A stretch of DNA of 44,443 nucleotides from Stereocaulon alpinum (Eukaryota; Ascomycota; Lecanoromycetes; Lecanorales; Stereocaulaceae). Positions 21,541-31,749 of this stretch are shown piece by piece. A model generated the notes under the pieces. The model was not told the DNA's origin, ran no database searches, and saw only the letters and a list, made by a program, of their open reading frames with translations. Each line of letters opens with the position of its first letter. Position 1 is the first letter of the stretch. A program made the translations under genes and the position numbers. The stretch spans positions 1-44,443 of the forward strand of contig JAEUBA010000149.1 of the NCBI GenBank assembly GCA_018257865.1. The letters are read 5' to 3'.

Positions 21541-24500
21541 TCAACGAAGCCACCGCTCCATCCACTTCGACATGAATTTCTGCACGTACCCGTCCTCGAT
21601 GATGTTGGGCGGCTGACGAAGAACCGTACTGTCTCGCAGCACGGCCGCGGTGTCGAACGTAACACCAAGGTTTCTGGGCCTAGGAGCATTGGCGTTGTTA
21701 AGGCTGGTGGTGTTGCTGTGAGTGGTGCCGTTGGTTTTGTTGGCGTTGTAGCTGGCATCGGTGAGCCTGAGGGGAGCCAAGGCGCTTCCGTTGATGCTGG
21801 AGCCTTGGGGGTGGGCACCGTTGACCTTGCTGTGATCGGGGCTGGTACCGTTGGCTTTAGATTCATTGATGGCAGCACTGTTGACGCTAGGCTCTTCAGG
21901 ACTTGCAGCATTGACCTTATCATTATTGACGCCGGTATCCTTTACATTAGTGCTATTACTCATACTATAGCGCAACTCGAAGTGATCAAGCAATTTCACG
22001 GCCGGATTCTCCTTCTCATCGCCATTAGATGCGCTGTTCCGCAGGAGCTGCATCCAGTCGCCAAACGGCATTGTTTCAAATTCGAGACCAGTTTCCCGCA
22101 CTTTATCAAGAAATTGATCCCACGAGAATAACTGTGGGTTGCACATGTTGTAGACCACTGGCAAACTTGTGCTGTCAATATCACAAGGCCTTGGGCCTGA
22201 CTGCACCGTTCTGCTAACTTCAAGGATCGCGGTCGCCAGCGTGTCGACAGGAATCCAAGAGCAATTCTCATCGAGAGCAGGTAGGGCTTTCATGGATAGT
22301 GCTGACCGGATCATCGATGGAACGTACTCGTTGTCGTTCCAGAACCCACTCTGCAGGTCGCCCACGATCTGTCCAATTCGCAGCACATAGCTTCGAGCTC
22401 CACTGCGCGCGGCATTCAAGACCATATGCTCACCCACCAACTTCGATTGGGCGTAGCCCATATCCAACGCATGGCTGAAGTTGTCAACAGGCGCGTCCGC
22501 AATGAGAGCCGGGGGTGGCGTGTTTTCGGCCGTTGAGATCGATGAAGCGAAGAAGATGCGCGCAGGCTCCGAGCGGTGGACATCAAGCGACAATGCCAAA
22601 AGTGTTCTCAACCCTGCTAGGTGTGGCTCAAAACTTTGCAGATGGATAGAAAAGTTTACAGGCCAAGCTAGGTGGAGGATGAGGGTAACTTCGGCTTTAA
22701 ACTGCTCCATCATCTCTTTGGTCAGGCCAAGGTCAGGCTGGCTGAGATCAGTGGAGAGTGCCACGAGCTTGTACTCGCTCGACGACTCGAGGGTGAAACC
22801 TCTTTCTTTCATAGATTTCAGGATTCTATCCATTGGGTTTACTCCTCGCACAAGGCAGTATACCTTCCTTATATTGTGACTGTTGATCATCTGCGCCAGG
22901 ACGTGCGCACCGAGGGAACCGGTGGCCCCGGTTAGAATCTATGTCTTCGTAAGTGGAGCGAAGCGACAAGTTTGTTCGGCTAAAGCAAGAGAACGTACCA
23001 CAGTCTCACCAAAGCTGGAGTACTTTTGAATCAGTTCGTCCATCACCAGCGTCTTATCCTCACTTCTACTTACATCATGGCCCCCCGGGCCAAGAGAGAA
23101 CAGGTATCCTGCTAGAGTCGCGAGGTTCCCGTGTTCATAGATGACATTGGTGCTCAACTGTTTGCCATTCAGATCTAGAGTCCTTTGAATGGTATGTCTC
23201 ATCTGGATGGCCTTCAGGCTATCAAGGCCCGCATTGAACAAGTCGGTTTCTAAGGATTGCAGGGTAGTCCCAACAACATCTTTATACGTGTTCTTCAGAA
23301 ATGATTCGATTCCTGCGCGATCGAGTTGAAGATCGCCTTCTTGGTCGCCCTCAAGACTATAATACATCGCGTCGATATAATCTGCGAATTTGTCATTCAC
23401 CTGAGCGCGGATGATACTACCTTTGTCTGTCTTGGGGTATTCAAAATCTGACGGCAGGATAACTACCATGTCTTTGGTGATCTGTGAAAATGACTCTGCT
23501 CGCGAGTTGGCATCTTCGATAGAAGGCCATACGGCATCGAGAAATTCTTCAGTAGACAGGTGGTCAGAAGCCCGGAAGATCAAGGCACCTGGGAAAGCTC
23601 GGTCCACCCCAACAACAACGGCTTCACGAACAAGCTCGTCTTGACGGATACGGCCCTCAATTGGAAGGGGGAGAACCTTCTCTCCATTTTCCAAGGTGAT
23701 ACGATCATCAATACGAGTGATATACTTCCACACATCTGGAATGCTTGGGTGCGGTGCAAAGACGTCCTTCGAGCGCCATGAGCCAGATGCCGGATCGTTC
23801 GTTTCAGCGTTTATAGAGGGTGCCAATCCTGGATGACTTTGGAGATACACGGCTTCGAAAAGTCCATTCCCAATCGGTTCGAATTGTATTGAATCCCTGA
23901 CATTTGAGTAGATACGAACATAATCCCAAGCGTCGTCTCCCTTTTCTCGGCGCATAGTGTCTCCCATTTGTCCAGCTTCAGTACTAAATCATATAAGTCT
24001 ATATCAGTAGCAACATTCGAAATAAAGGCTACTTACCATCCAAAGACCACACCGAAATTTATATTCTCCTGGATCAGGCGTTTTCCAAGCTCATCGGGGG
24101 TACGAGCCCCAGCTGCTGTGACAGCTTTAGTAGTCTTTAAACATGCCATGCCTCGTTCGTGGTCAAGTAACAGTCCCAGAGCGTAAGGGACGGCGTGGAA
24201 TATCTCGGGCTGCGTCACTTCAATGGCAGTCACGAGGTTTTCACCAGTCATAGGCAAAGAAGCGCTGAACAGGTTCGCTATTTTCCGCATATACATCGCC
24301 TGGAGCGTTGTGGACAGTCCATATATATGATATAGTGGAAGTGCACCAAAGTTGTTCATCCCCGCCCCTTGCACCGGATGGGTCAATATATTCCTATGGC
24401 TCAGGGATACAGATTTGGGTAGCCCTGTCGATCCGGAACTGTGCATAATGACGGCGATCTGCTCAGTTTCGGTCTCTCGATCAAAATGCCGGACAAATGG

Positions 24501-25078
24501 CGACTCGTCCGATGGACGGACCCTTCCATACTGGGCACGAGTGGCAAGAACAACCTTCTGTACGGGTCGCTCTTCCCTTACGGCTGCAATAGCATCCGAG
24601 ATGGTCTTGGCATCACCGCCAGCAATGATATTGCAATCGGTTTGCTTGAGAAGGCTGGTAATCGCGACAGGCGGTATCCGGAGGGAAAGGGTAAGAACAA
24701 CGTAGCCCAGACGGCTAAGGGCAAAAAGGGCGACAACAAAGTCGACATTAGAGGGGCCAAGAATGCCAACGACCTCTCTTGTATTCTTAAAATTGAGGTC
24801 AGCCCGTGGTCGGGAGATGCGTTGGACAAAACAATAGACGCTCTCACAGGTTTTAGGCCCGATTTAAGAAAGTACTTCACGGCACCATCAATGAAATGAT
24901 CAAGTTCCTTGCCTGTGAAATATTCGTATTCGGTCACTGTATCCTCTGATCGAGGATATCCTAGGATAGGAGCTGAAGGATCGTCGGCGGCACGGTATCG
25001 AATGATATCGTCAAGCACCTTCAGCTCGCCATAAGTCTCATAGAGCTCCTGAACGTGCTCCTCGGTCAGGTGGGCCAT
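21541..25078 (-). CDS. NRPS-like A-T-R carboxylic acid reductase 1
   Basis: Exons 25078-24848, 24785-24037, 23983-22999 and 22938-21541 give 1120 residues; introns are 62, 53 and 60 nt. Adenylation domain, about 15-530: HSSGSTGLPKS (A3) at 192, FGCTEAGQ (A5, built across intron 2) near 326, PKTDKGSIIR (A10 lysine) near 510. Carrier domain: FNAGLDSLKA with Ser582 for the phosphopantetheine arm. Thioester reductase domain: TGATGSLGAH at 658 for NADPH and Y817-x3-K821 (GYAQSK). No condensation domain. Such enzymes activate an acid with ATP, bind it as thioester and release it with NADPH as aldehyde or alcohol. The substrate is not predictable by eye. The reductase domain carries an unusual Asn/Ser/Thr-rich insert at about 982-1077. 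Minus strand, same as the aldo-keto reductase upstream. Confidence 0.93.
21673..21960 (-). repeat. Coding low-complexity insert in reductase 1
   Basis: This in-frame part of the last exon codes for about 96 residues rich in Asn, Ser, Thr, Ala and Pro, with a degenerate repeat around NG/VN plus SP or TS (NDKVNAASP, ESKANGTSP, HSKVNGAHP, GSSINGSA, NANKTNGTT). It lies between the reductase core (LDHFELRYSM) and the C-terminal helix (NLGVTFDTAAVLRDS). At DNA level it is an imperfect minisatellite. It has no obvious splice sites that would remove it cleanly. Confidence 0.75.
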
Positions 25079-26245
25079 AGCAATTTGGAGAATAAGTCAG
25101 ACGATTTGGGCTCGAGAAAGGCGAGCACAATTTTGAGGTGGAAAGTAGCAGCACGCCACATTAATCAGGCTCAATGGACTATTGCTCAACTCCGGACTCG
25201 AAAGAGTCATTAAGATGATGGGTGGTCCATTCGATGCGGCCTTCCCCTCCCAGCAGTGGTGGAGCAAACGTCATTGTCATGCCTATGGACGTTACTTGGG
25301 AACCGTGGACGTATGTCATTGCTCCTATGCTTCATCCAGCCTACGGATCTCCACGGAGTTTGAGAGTATTCGCCCTGATCAGGAAATACGATGCATCAAA
25401 TCTCGGAGGATGCTAAGATGCTGGGACCCACCGACCACGGTGCAGGATAAGGGATGCTTCGTTCATTTGTGTACTTCGTTATCCAGCCAGTGTCTGGTCA
25501 AGCAAGCTGCGGAGCGATGCCCGAGATTGATGCACGACAGCTCGCCAAGACACAAGCAGATCGATAAGGCTGACTTAGTGGTCGATCCCCCGGAGCTCTA
25601 AGGTCCTAATGCCCGAAGCGATAAGCCCCTCCGGCCCTTCCGGGAACTAGAATAGGCTAGGACAACGTGCGGTACGGAGTACTTAATCCTTCCCATCCAG
25701 GTAGGCGAATGAATACTTCCACAAGCGACTTGTTCTGATATTATGCACCATCGCAACTCGCAGACAGACGTGGTGAGGGATTATGTTACATGCACAGACA
25801 ATACTAATGACATATCCAAATCGTCTTCGCCGGGGCTCCGGACTTCGAACCAATTGAGGCATGCCCTATCGGATCTCTTTGTGCTTTCTTCTCTGTCCAA
25901 TCGCAACGAGCGTTCTAAAGTTCTGGCAGGACATGTGGATCGGGGAGGAAGAATCTGGCTCGAGAAAGCGATGCTTTACTGGCATGGAGAAGATGATCTC
26001 GCCCTTCATCCAGGGATGTTCGTGCTTACTAGGGTTATGCAACTAAGGACCTTGTCTGGAGCCAATAAGGCAAGATGCCGTGTCCTAGATGATTATCCAT
26101 TCGCTTTAATTCAAGCAAGATAAATCGCTCGACTACATGACCCTTCTCCGTGGCTCACCCGACACAAAGATCAAGGTGGTGAAGTAAAGTTCGATCGTCT
26201 ATTGTACTGAGCTAAAGAGTGCGAAATGTATGCCTTTTAAACGAA
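25079..26245. other. Spacer and promoter of reductase 1
   Basis: 1.17 kb between the start of reductase 1 and the stop of the aldo-keto reductase, both minus strand. It contains CTCCGG at 25190-25195, about 110 bp before the reductase start, and CCCCCGGAGCTC at 25587-25598. Two plus-strand open frames (25182-25601 and 25743-26123) have no domain, no leader features and low protein likeness; they are not called. Confidence 0.5.
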
Positions 26246-27507
26246 CTAGTTCGTAAGAGGTGGCGTATCCATTATAAGGGCACCCATTAGATGCTCCGCG
26301 ACCCTGCTGCCAGTGACTTCTGCGTTGTCGATCGCTCTTCGCACCTCAATGCCCTCTTCTTCGGTCAGTGATACGTTGTAAGCGCCTAGGTTTTCTTCTA
26401 GGTACTTAATCTTCTTCGTGCCTGGTATCGCGAAAATGTCGGGCCCCTGCTTCATCATCCAGGCCAACGTCAACTGGGCCGGGGTGCAGTGCTTCCTATC
26501 GGCGATTTTCTTGAGCACATCCACAAGTACTAGATTCTTGTCAAAGTTCTCCTGGGTTGAGAAACGGGGGATAGTGCGCCGAAAGTCGCCCTCGTCAAAG
26601 TCGTCGACAGACCTGTATTGACCGGTGAGGATGCCGCGGCCTAGCGGCGAGTAGGCAACGGTTGCAATACCGAGCTCACGACATGTAGCAAGGAGCCCAA
26701 CTTCTGGAATCTCTATATCTTTAGAGAATGGACTGTATTCGATCTGGTAGGCTTGAATCGGATGAATTTTGACAGCACGGCGCAATGTATCCACGCCGCA
26801 CTCGCTGACGCCTAAGTATTTGGCTTTGCCGGCACTTCGGAAGTTAGCATGAAACATGGCGCATACTGAAAGATGTATATCGTACTCAACAAGCTCCTTC
26901 ATAGTGTGTATTATGTCTTCGACGGGTGTCTTTCCACTAAAACGATGACTGAGTTGTGCACTGTCAGAAACTACATTCAATCTCGGCGCCGCATAGATTC
27001 CTCTTACCAGTAGAGGAGATCAACATAATCTGTCTGAAGCTTATCCAAACTCTCGACGACAGACTGTCGGATAAATGCTGGATCGTTGCGGATCTCCCGA
27101 CCCCCTTCAGGGGTCACGAAGTTTCCAAATTTCGTTGTCAGGAATATCTGTTTAGATAGTGAATACCATGTTCTTGATTCCGGGTCTAAAACCTGCCGGG
27201 GAACCTTTACCTCGCTACGCTTCCCCGTTCTTTGAAACCATCGACCTAGTAGCTCTTCACAATCACCATACATGGAAGCCGAATCCCAATGTCTACATCC
27301 AAGCTCATAGGCTCTGTCTAGAAACGCGAAACGCACTTCATCTGGAGGCTTAGTCCCGTAAAAAGCTGAGAGCCATGATATTAGTCTTTCCAATTCAAGG
27401 CGGTCTATGGTGGGTGGCTTACTACTGAGGCCCATAAGACCCAAACCAAGAGCAGGTATCTGGGGTCCATTGTGGCCCAAGGAACGAGTAGGCGTAGATG
27501 CAGACAT
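26246..27507 (-). CDS. Aldo-keto reductase
   Basis: Exons 27507-27423, 27365-27211, 27147-27008, 26948-26886 and 26834-26246 give 343 residues, the usual family length. Introns are 57, 63, 59 and 51 nt; the last is a multiple of three and was removed because it restores KELVDAGKAKYLGVSE. The catalytic tetrad is D56 and Y61 (HWDSASMYG), K86 (TTKFG) and H128 (LLYCHRFSGK). The TIM barrel continues with IEYSPFSKDIE, AYSPLGRGILTGQ and IPGTKKIKYLEENLGA. These enzymes reduce aldehydes and ketones with NADPH in the cytosol. It is a natural partner for the two aldehyde-forming A-T-R enzymes on either side. It is transcribed divergently from the second reductase over a 366-bp shared promoter, which supports co-expression. 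Confidence 0.92.
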
Positions 27508-27873
27508 GCTGGGATGTATGATGATATGTTGAATGTTGGTTTTACAAATATCAAAGTATAGCAATGATAAAACTGCGTCAACCGTATGGCGTGGCTGTAG
27601 GAATGATATAGACCTCATCGTGCATAGGACTGCAATACGTAACTCACTCTGCAAGCTGGTCTCGGAGATTCCAAAAGGAGTCCCGGAGTCTCGATTGCGC
27701 CAACTTTCATCATGTGCTATCTCATGGCCCGCAACGGCTTAAACTTTTCCAAAGTAACCTTGCAATAAACCGCTCCTAGTACGAGTTCGTTCTCGATCAA
27801 TATACAGTCCAAGCACGTATAAGTTCCTATCGACCAAATCGAGATTGAATTATTCAAGCAACCAATTTGAACA
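27508..27873. promoter_or_regulatory. Bidirectional promoter, AKR and reductase 2
   Basis: A compact 366-bp spacer between two divergent start codons. It contains two CGGAG in the same orientation at 27663 and 27684, exactly 21 bp apart (two helical turns), and TATAAG at 27818-27823, about 50 bp before the start of reductase 2. Shared control of both genes is likely. Confidence 0.6.
27663..27688 (+). promoter_or_regulatory. CGGAG direct repeat, 21-bp spacing
   Basis: CTCGGAGATT and CCCGGAGTCT place CGG triplets on the same face of the helix in the shared promoter. Zn2Cys6 dimers bind direct, inverted or everted CGG pairs, usually closer than this. The same pentamer occurs in every promoter of the cluster, but a 5-mer is expected about once per 500 bp counting both strands. 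Confidence 0.35.
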
Positions 27874-30800
27874 ATGTCTGAATCTTCGGGTCCACAGCAC
27901 GACATCCCACCTGTCTTTCGATGGGAAAATGCGGTCCCTGATCGTTTAGTTCACCTAATTCCAGACGAGCTCGCAAGAGAGGTTCCTGAGCATACTCTCT
28001 TTGCTTATCCCAAGACCGATAGACTGCGAGATGGCTTCGTAGAGGTATCCGCCAAATGCTTTGCCAATGCAATAAACAGAACAAGCTGGTACTTGGAGTC
28101 CCTCTTGGGAAAGGCACCTCAAGGGTTCCCCTGTGTGGGTTATTTGGGACGCAGTGAGATCCATTCATACTCAAAGTCAGGATACAAGGCAACTAAGTTG
28201 ATGAAGATGACCTTGCATATTTCCTCTTCATGTTTGGTGCCATCAAAGCTGGGTACAAGGTTGGTGAAAAACCAAATATCAAATACTTAATCTTTACATT
28301 ACTTCCAGATGCTGTTCCTATCTCCCAAGAATAGTGACGCGGGCCATCTCAATGTCCTCGAACAAGCTGATTGTCACATTTTTCTGACGGCTGCAAATAC
28401 GAGATTTGATCATGTATTCAGCCAGCGGACGATGAAAACGGCTACTGTTCCAAAGCTTGAAGAACTACTGGAGAATACTCCAGCCCCAATGTATCCATAC
28501 ACCAAGAATTTTCAACAGGCACGGAATGACCCATGTCTCGTTCTCCATACCACGGGCTCAACTGGGCTACCTAAGCCCATCACTTGGAAATTGGGGATTC
28601 TGAGTACTTATGAAGCCTGGAGATCCATTCCTATTGTGGATGGCTACATACCGACAACAGAGGTCTACCAAGAATCCAAGAGAGCCTATAATTGCATGCC
28701 TTTGTTCCATACTAGTGGGTTGAACACTGGTATAACCATGTCGCTGCTTCTCGGCGTTACGACAGTCTACGGGTCTGCTGGCGTCGTACCTCATGCCGCT
28801 TATGCAGATGAGATGCATCAGCTCGCTGGTGTTGATGCCTCGATAGGACCTCCAGCCGTATATGAAGAGTTGATTCATGACCCTGCATCACTCGAGCGAC
28901 TCCAAAATTTTAGATATATTCTTGTGTGTGGAGGTACCTTTCTCCTCTTATCTCTCCATGTCAAGCTCACCCACTGAATACTCGCAGCGCCCATTTCTCA
29001 ACAGGCTGGAGACACCATATCTGAGCATACCAGAGTGATCTCCAATTTTGGGGCCACGGAGACGGCCTGTCTACCGAGATTAGCTCCAGCCATCAAAGAC
29101 TGGCAATACTACTATTGGCACCCTAGCCACTCTGGGATTGAATTGCGAGACCACAAGGGTGGTCTTTTTGAGCTGTTTCTTGTGCGAGATCCTAAACTGG
29201 ATCTTTATCAGGGGATCTTCTGTACCTTTCCTGATATTCAGGAGTACTCCACGAACGATCTTTTCTCAAAGCACCCCGACCCTGCCAAAGGGTTCCTATA
29301 TAAATGGACAAGCCGGGCAGACGATGTAGTCGTACTAAGCAATGGCGAGAATCTGGCCCCGGCACTCATGGAAGCAGGCCTTAAGAGCAGTACGGCGGTC
29401 GTAGGCGCCATGGTCGTTGGCAACGGCAGATTTGAACCAGCTGCGCTCGTCGACTTGGGACATTCACCACCGGAGAACGTCGATGACCGTCAAAAGATTT
29501 TGAAGGAGCTGGAGCCCGCTATAGCGGAAGCCAACAAGGAAACGCCTGCCCACGGCCAACTTGATTCGCAACACATTTCCTTTGCCTATGAAGACCGCCC
29601 CCTTCGCTACCTCGGTCAAGGTAAAATACAGAGGCACCAGATTTTTCAAGAATATGAAGAAGACATTGAGATGGTTTATCAGACGGCCGATGATGCAGGT
29701 GATGTGGGAGACTCATCCAGGATTGACTTCGCCCATCAATCAAGTGTCAAGGACTGGCTGCAGAAGACTATTGCAAAAGAAGCCGGTATTCACGATTTAG
29801 GAGGAGACGTAAACTTTTTCGACGCCGGCATGGACTCCCTAAGTGTTATTCGAATCACCCGAAAGCTCAAGCGCCAAGTTAAGCTCGCGGATGATACGAA
29901 ACTCACACTCCGGTCTCTGTCTGCTGCCGTGGTATACTCTCATCCCTCTCTGGACGACCTTTCCGACCACCTTTCGAAGGAGGCTGAAACGGCACCTCAA
30001 GGCCTTGATAGCGGATATCAAACCGCAGATTCTGATGAGATAGATGGCAGTTCCAAGCTCAGAGACATGGAGTCACTCTTGGATAAGTACGTCCAAAGTC
30101 TGCCAGTCAATAATCGTCATCAACGATTACCGGTCATGCAAGGTACAACCGTGCTCCTCACGGGGAGTACTGGATCTTTGGGCTCATATGTTCTCAATGA
30201 GCTGAGCAACGATCCAAACGTGCAGCACATCATCTGTCTTGATCGCAGTTCTTCTGCGGCAGAGAAGCATAGAAAGACTGGCCCTGAGCGAGGATTGACT
30301 CCACTCGACTCAGAACGCGTGGAGTTCCTCAAGGCTAATTTGGCAGATCCTCAGCTAGGGTTGGAGGATAAATTGTATGAGCGACTAAGAGACACTGTTA
30401 CACACATTATTCGTAAGGCAGCTCGGAGTCCTATCCCTGCGCGGAGTGGTGAAGTTGATACTGACGTATGTCGTTGTAGACTGCCAATGGCCAGTCAACT
30501 TTAATCTGACGCTCTCCTCTTTCGAGCCGTCCATCGCGGGTGTGCAGAACCTCGCTATCATGGCCGCCAATTCAGCCCTCAACGCATTTATCTTGTTTGT
30601 GTCCAGCGTCGCCTCAGTAGGTGGATGGAAAGAGTCCGAAGAGATTCCTGAGATCCCAATTCATGACCTGACTGTGGCTACCCACATGGGTTATAGTCAG
30701 TCAAAACTTATCGCCGAGGTCCTACTGGATAAGGCTTCCAAGATCTCCGGCGTACGCTCCGCCATTTGTCGTGTGGGAATTGTGGCAGGTCCCATAAAGC

Positions 30801-31445
30801 AAAAACTAGGCCTGTGGAACATTAGTGAATACATTCCTTCGGTGATTAGATGTCTTGTTTTATTTAGTTATAACGTCGTAATTTCTTCTGACACTCTTGC
30901 AGATTATCGTCTCATCGGCGTGGCTTAACGTTTTCCCGAAAACGTTCCCTTCGCGGGAGCACATCGATTGGCTGCCAGTCGACAAGCTTTCCAAGATCCT
31001 TGTTGAGATTCTCACGTCTGCATCTCATCCCTCCAACACAAGAGAAACTTCGGTTTCTGACCCACTCGACCGTGCAGGTGCAGTAGGAACAATGATGTAC
31101 AACGTGGTGAACCCACAGGCTGCATCCTGGAGCGCTGATTTTGCCGCCGGGGTGCTGGACGCATACCCGGGCAACGTCGTGCAACCACTTCTATTTGAAG
31201 ACTGGGTCGAGAGGCTGAAGGCGAGTGGTGACGAGGCCGAGAACGATGAGAATCTTGATATCGAGCACAATCCAGCACTACGTTTAGTAGACTTCTATTC
31301 AGGCGCTATCGGCGCGAAAGAGAACCAGCGGGTTTTACGGGCTACTGCGTCCACGGCAGCAAGTAAAACCCTTCGGGAACTTGGTCCGTTAAGCCGTGAC
31401 TGGTTGGACAACTGGATGATTCAATGGGGTCTCAAAGCAGCTTAG
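27874..31445 (+). CDS. NRPS-like A-T-R carboxylic acid reductase 2
   Basis: Exons 27874-28153, 28207-28259, 28309-28933, 28988-30412, 30480-30841 and 30903-31445 give 1095 residues; introns are 53, 49, 54, 67 and 61 nt. Adenylation domain, about 15-540: HTTGSTGLPKP (A3) at 191, NFGATETACL (A5) at 339, YKWTSRADDVVVLSNGENL (A7-A8) near 424, and GQGKIQRHQ with the A10 lysine K532. Carrier: FFDAGMDSLS, Ser603. Thioester reductase: TGSTGSLGSY (712-718) for NADPH and Y866-x3-K870 (GYSQSK). It should reduce an acid to the aldehyde or alcohol through an enzyme-bound thioester. Its adenylation domain differs widely from that of reductase 1, so it is not a recent duplicate. Intron 5 uses an unusual donor, GTGATT. 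The cluster ends here; RIP relics start about 300 bp downstream. Confidence 0.93.
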
Positions 31446-31749
31446 GATCTGCTTGGTCAGCCAGATGAATAGACTCGGCGTTTGTGAACGAGCTTGAAAG
31501 CGAATTTTTTGAATATGAATCCCACAAAATAGACTTCTGATATACGACCATGCATCTACTACCCAATAGTATGGATGAGTGATCTATTTGCATGTGCATA
31601 CAAGCTACATAGAATAGTGGTCGTTGGCTATTCTACATGAGGGGGGAGCCCTAGCCCTACTCCTTGGCATTATCTACTAAACTATCCGGATGCCTGTGGT
31701 GATGCCCTGACAATTAGATAAGCGGTTACGAATTTACCTAGTGGGCTCA
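31446..31749. other. Spacer after reductase 2
   Basis: Expected 3' untranslated end of reductase 2. Composition is normal with many CA and TG. No gene seen. Confidence 0.5.

Noticed and set aside
21541..25078. Three or four separate genes in the reductase 1 region
   Set aside because: Frame breaks coincide with GT-AG introns of 53-62 nt that restore conserved motifs (GLKPNTREVVGILG, FGCTEAGQ, TVILTGATGSLG), so it is one gene.
25743..26123. 126-residue plus-strand open frame between reductase 1 and the aldo-keto reductase
   Set aside because: No recognisable family or motif; position is promoter DNA of reductase 1; could be a real small gene only if transcripts exist.
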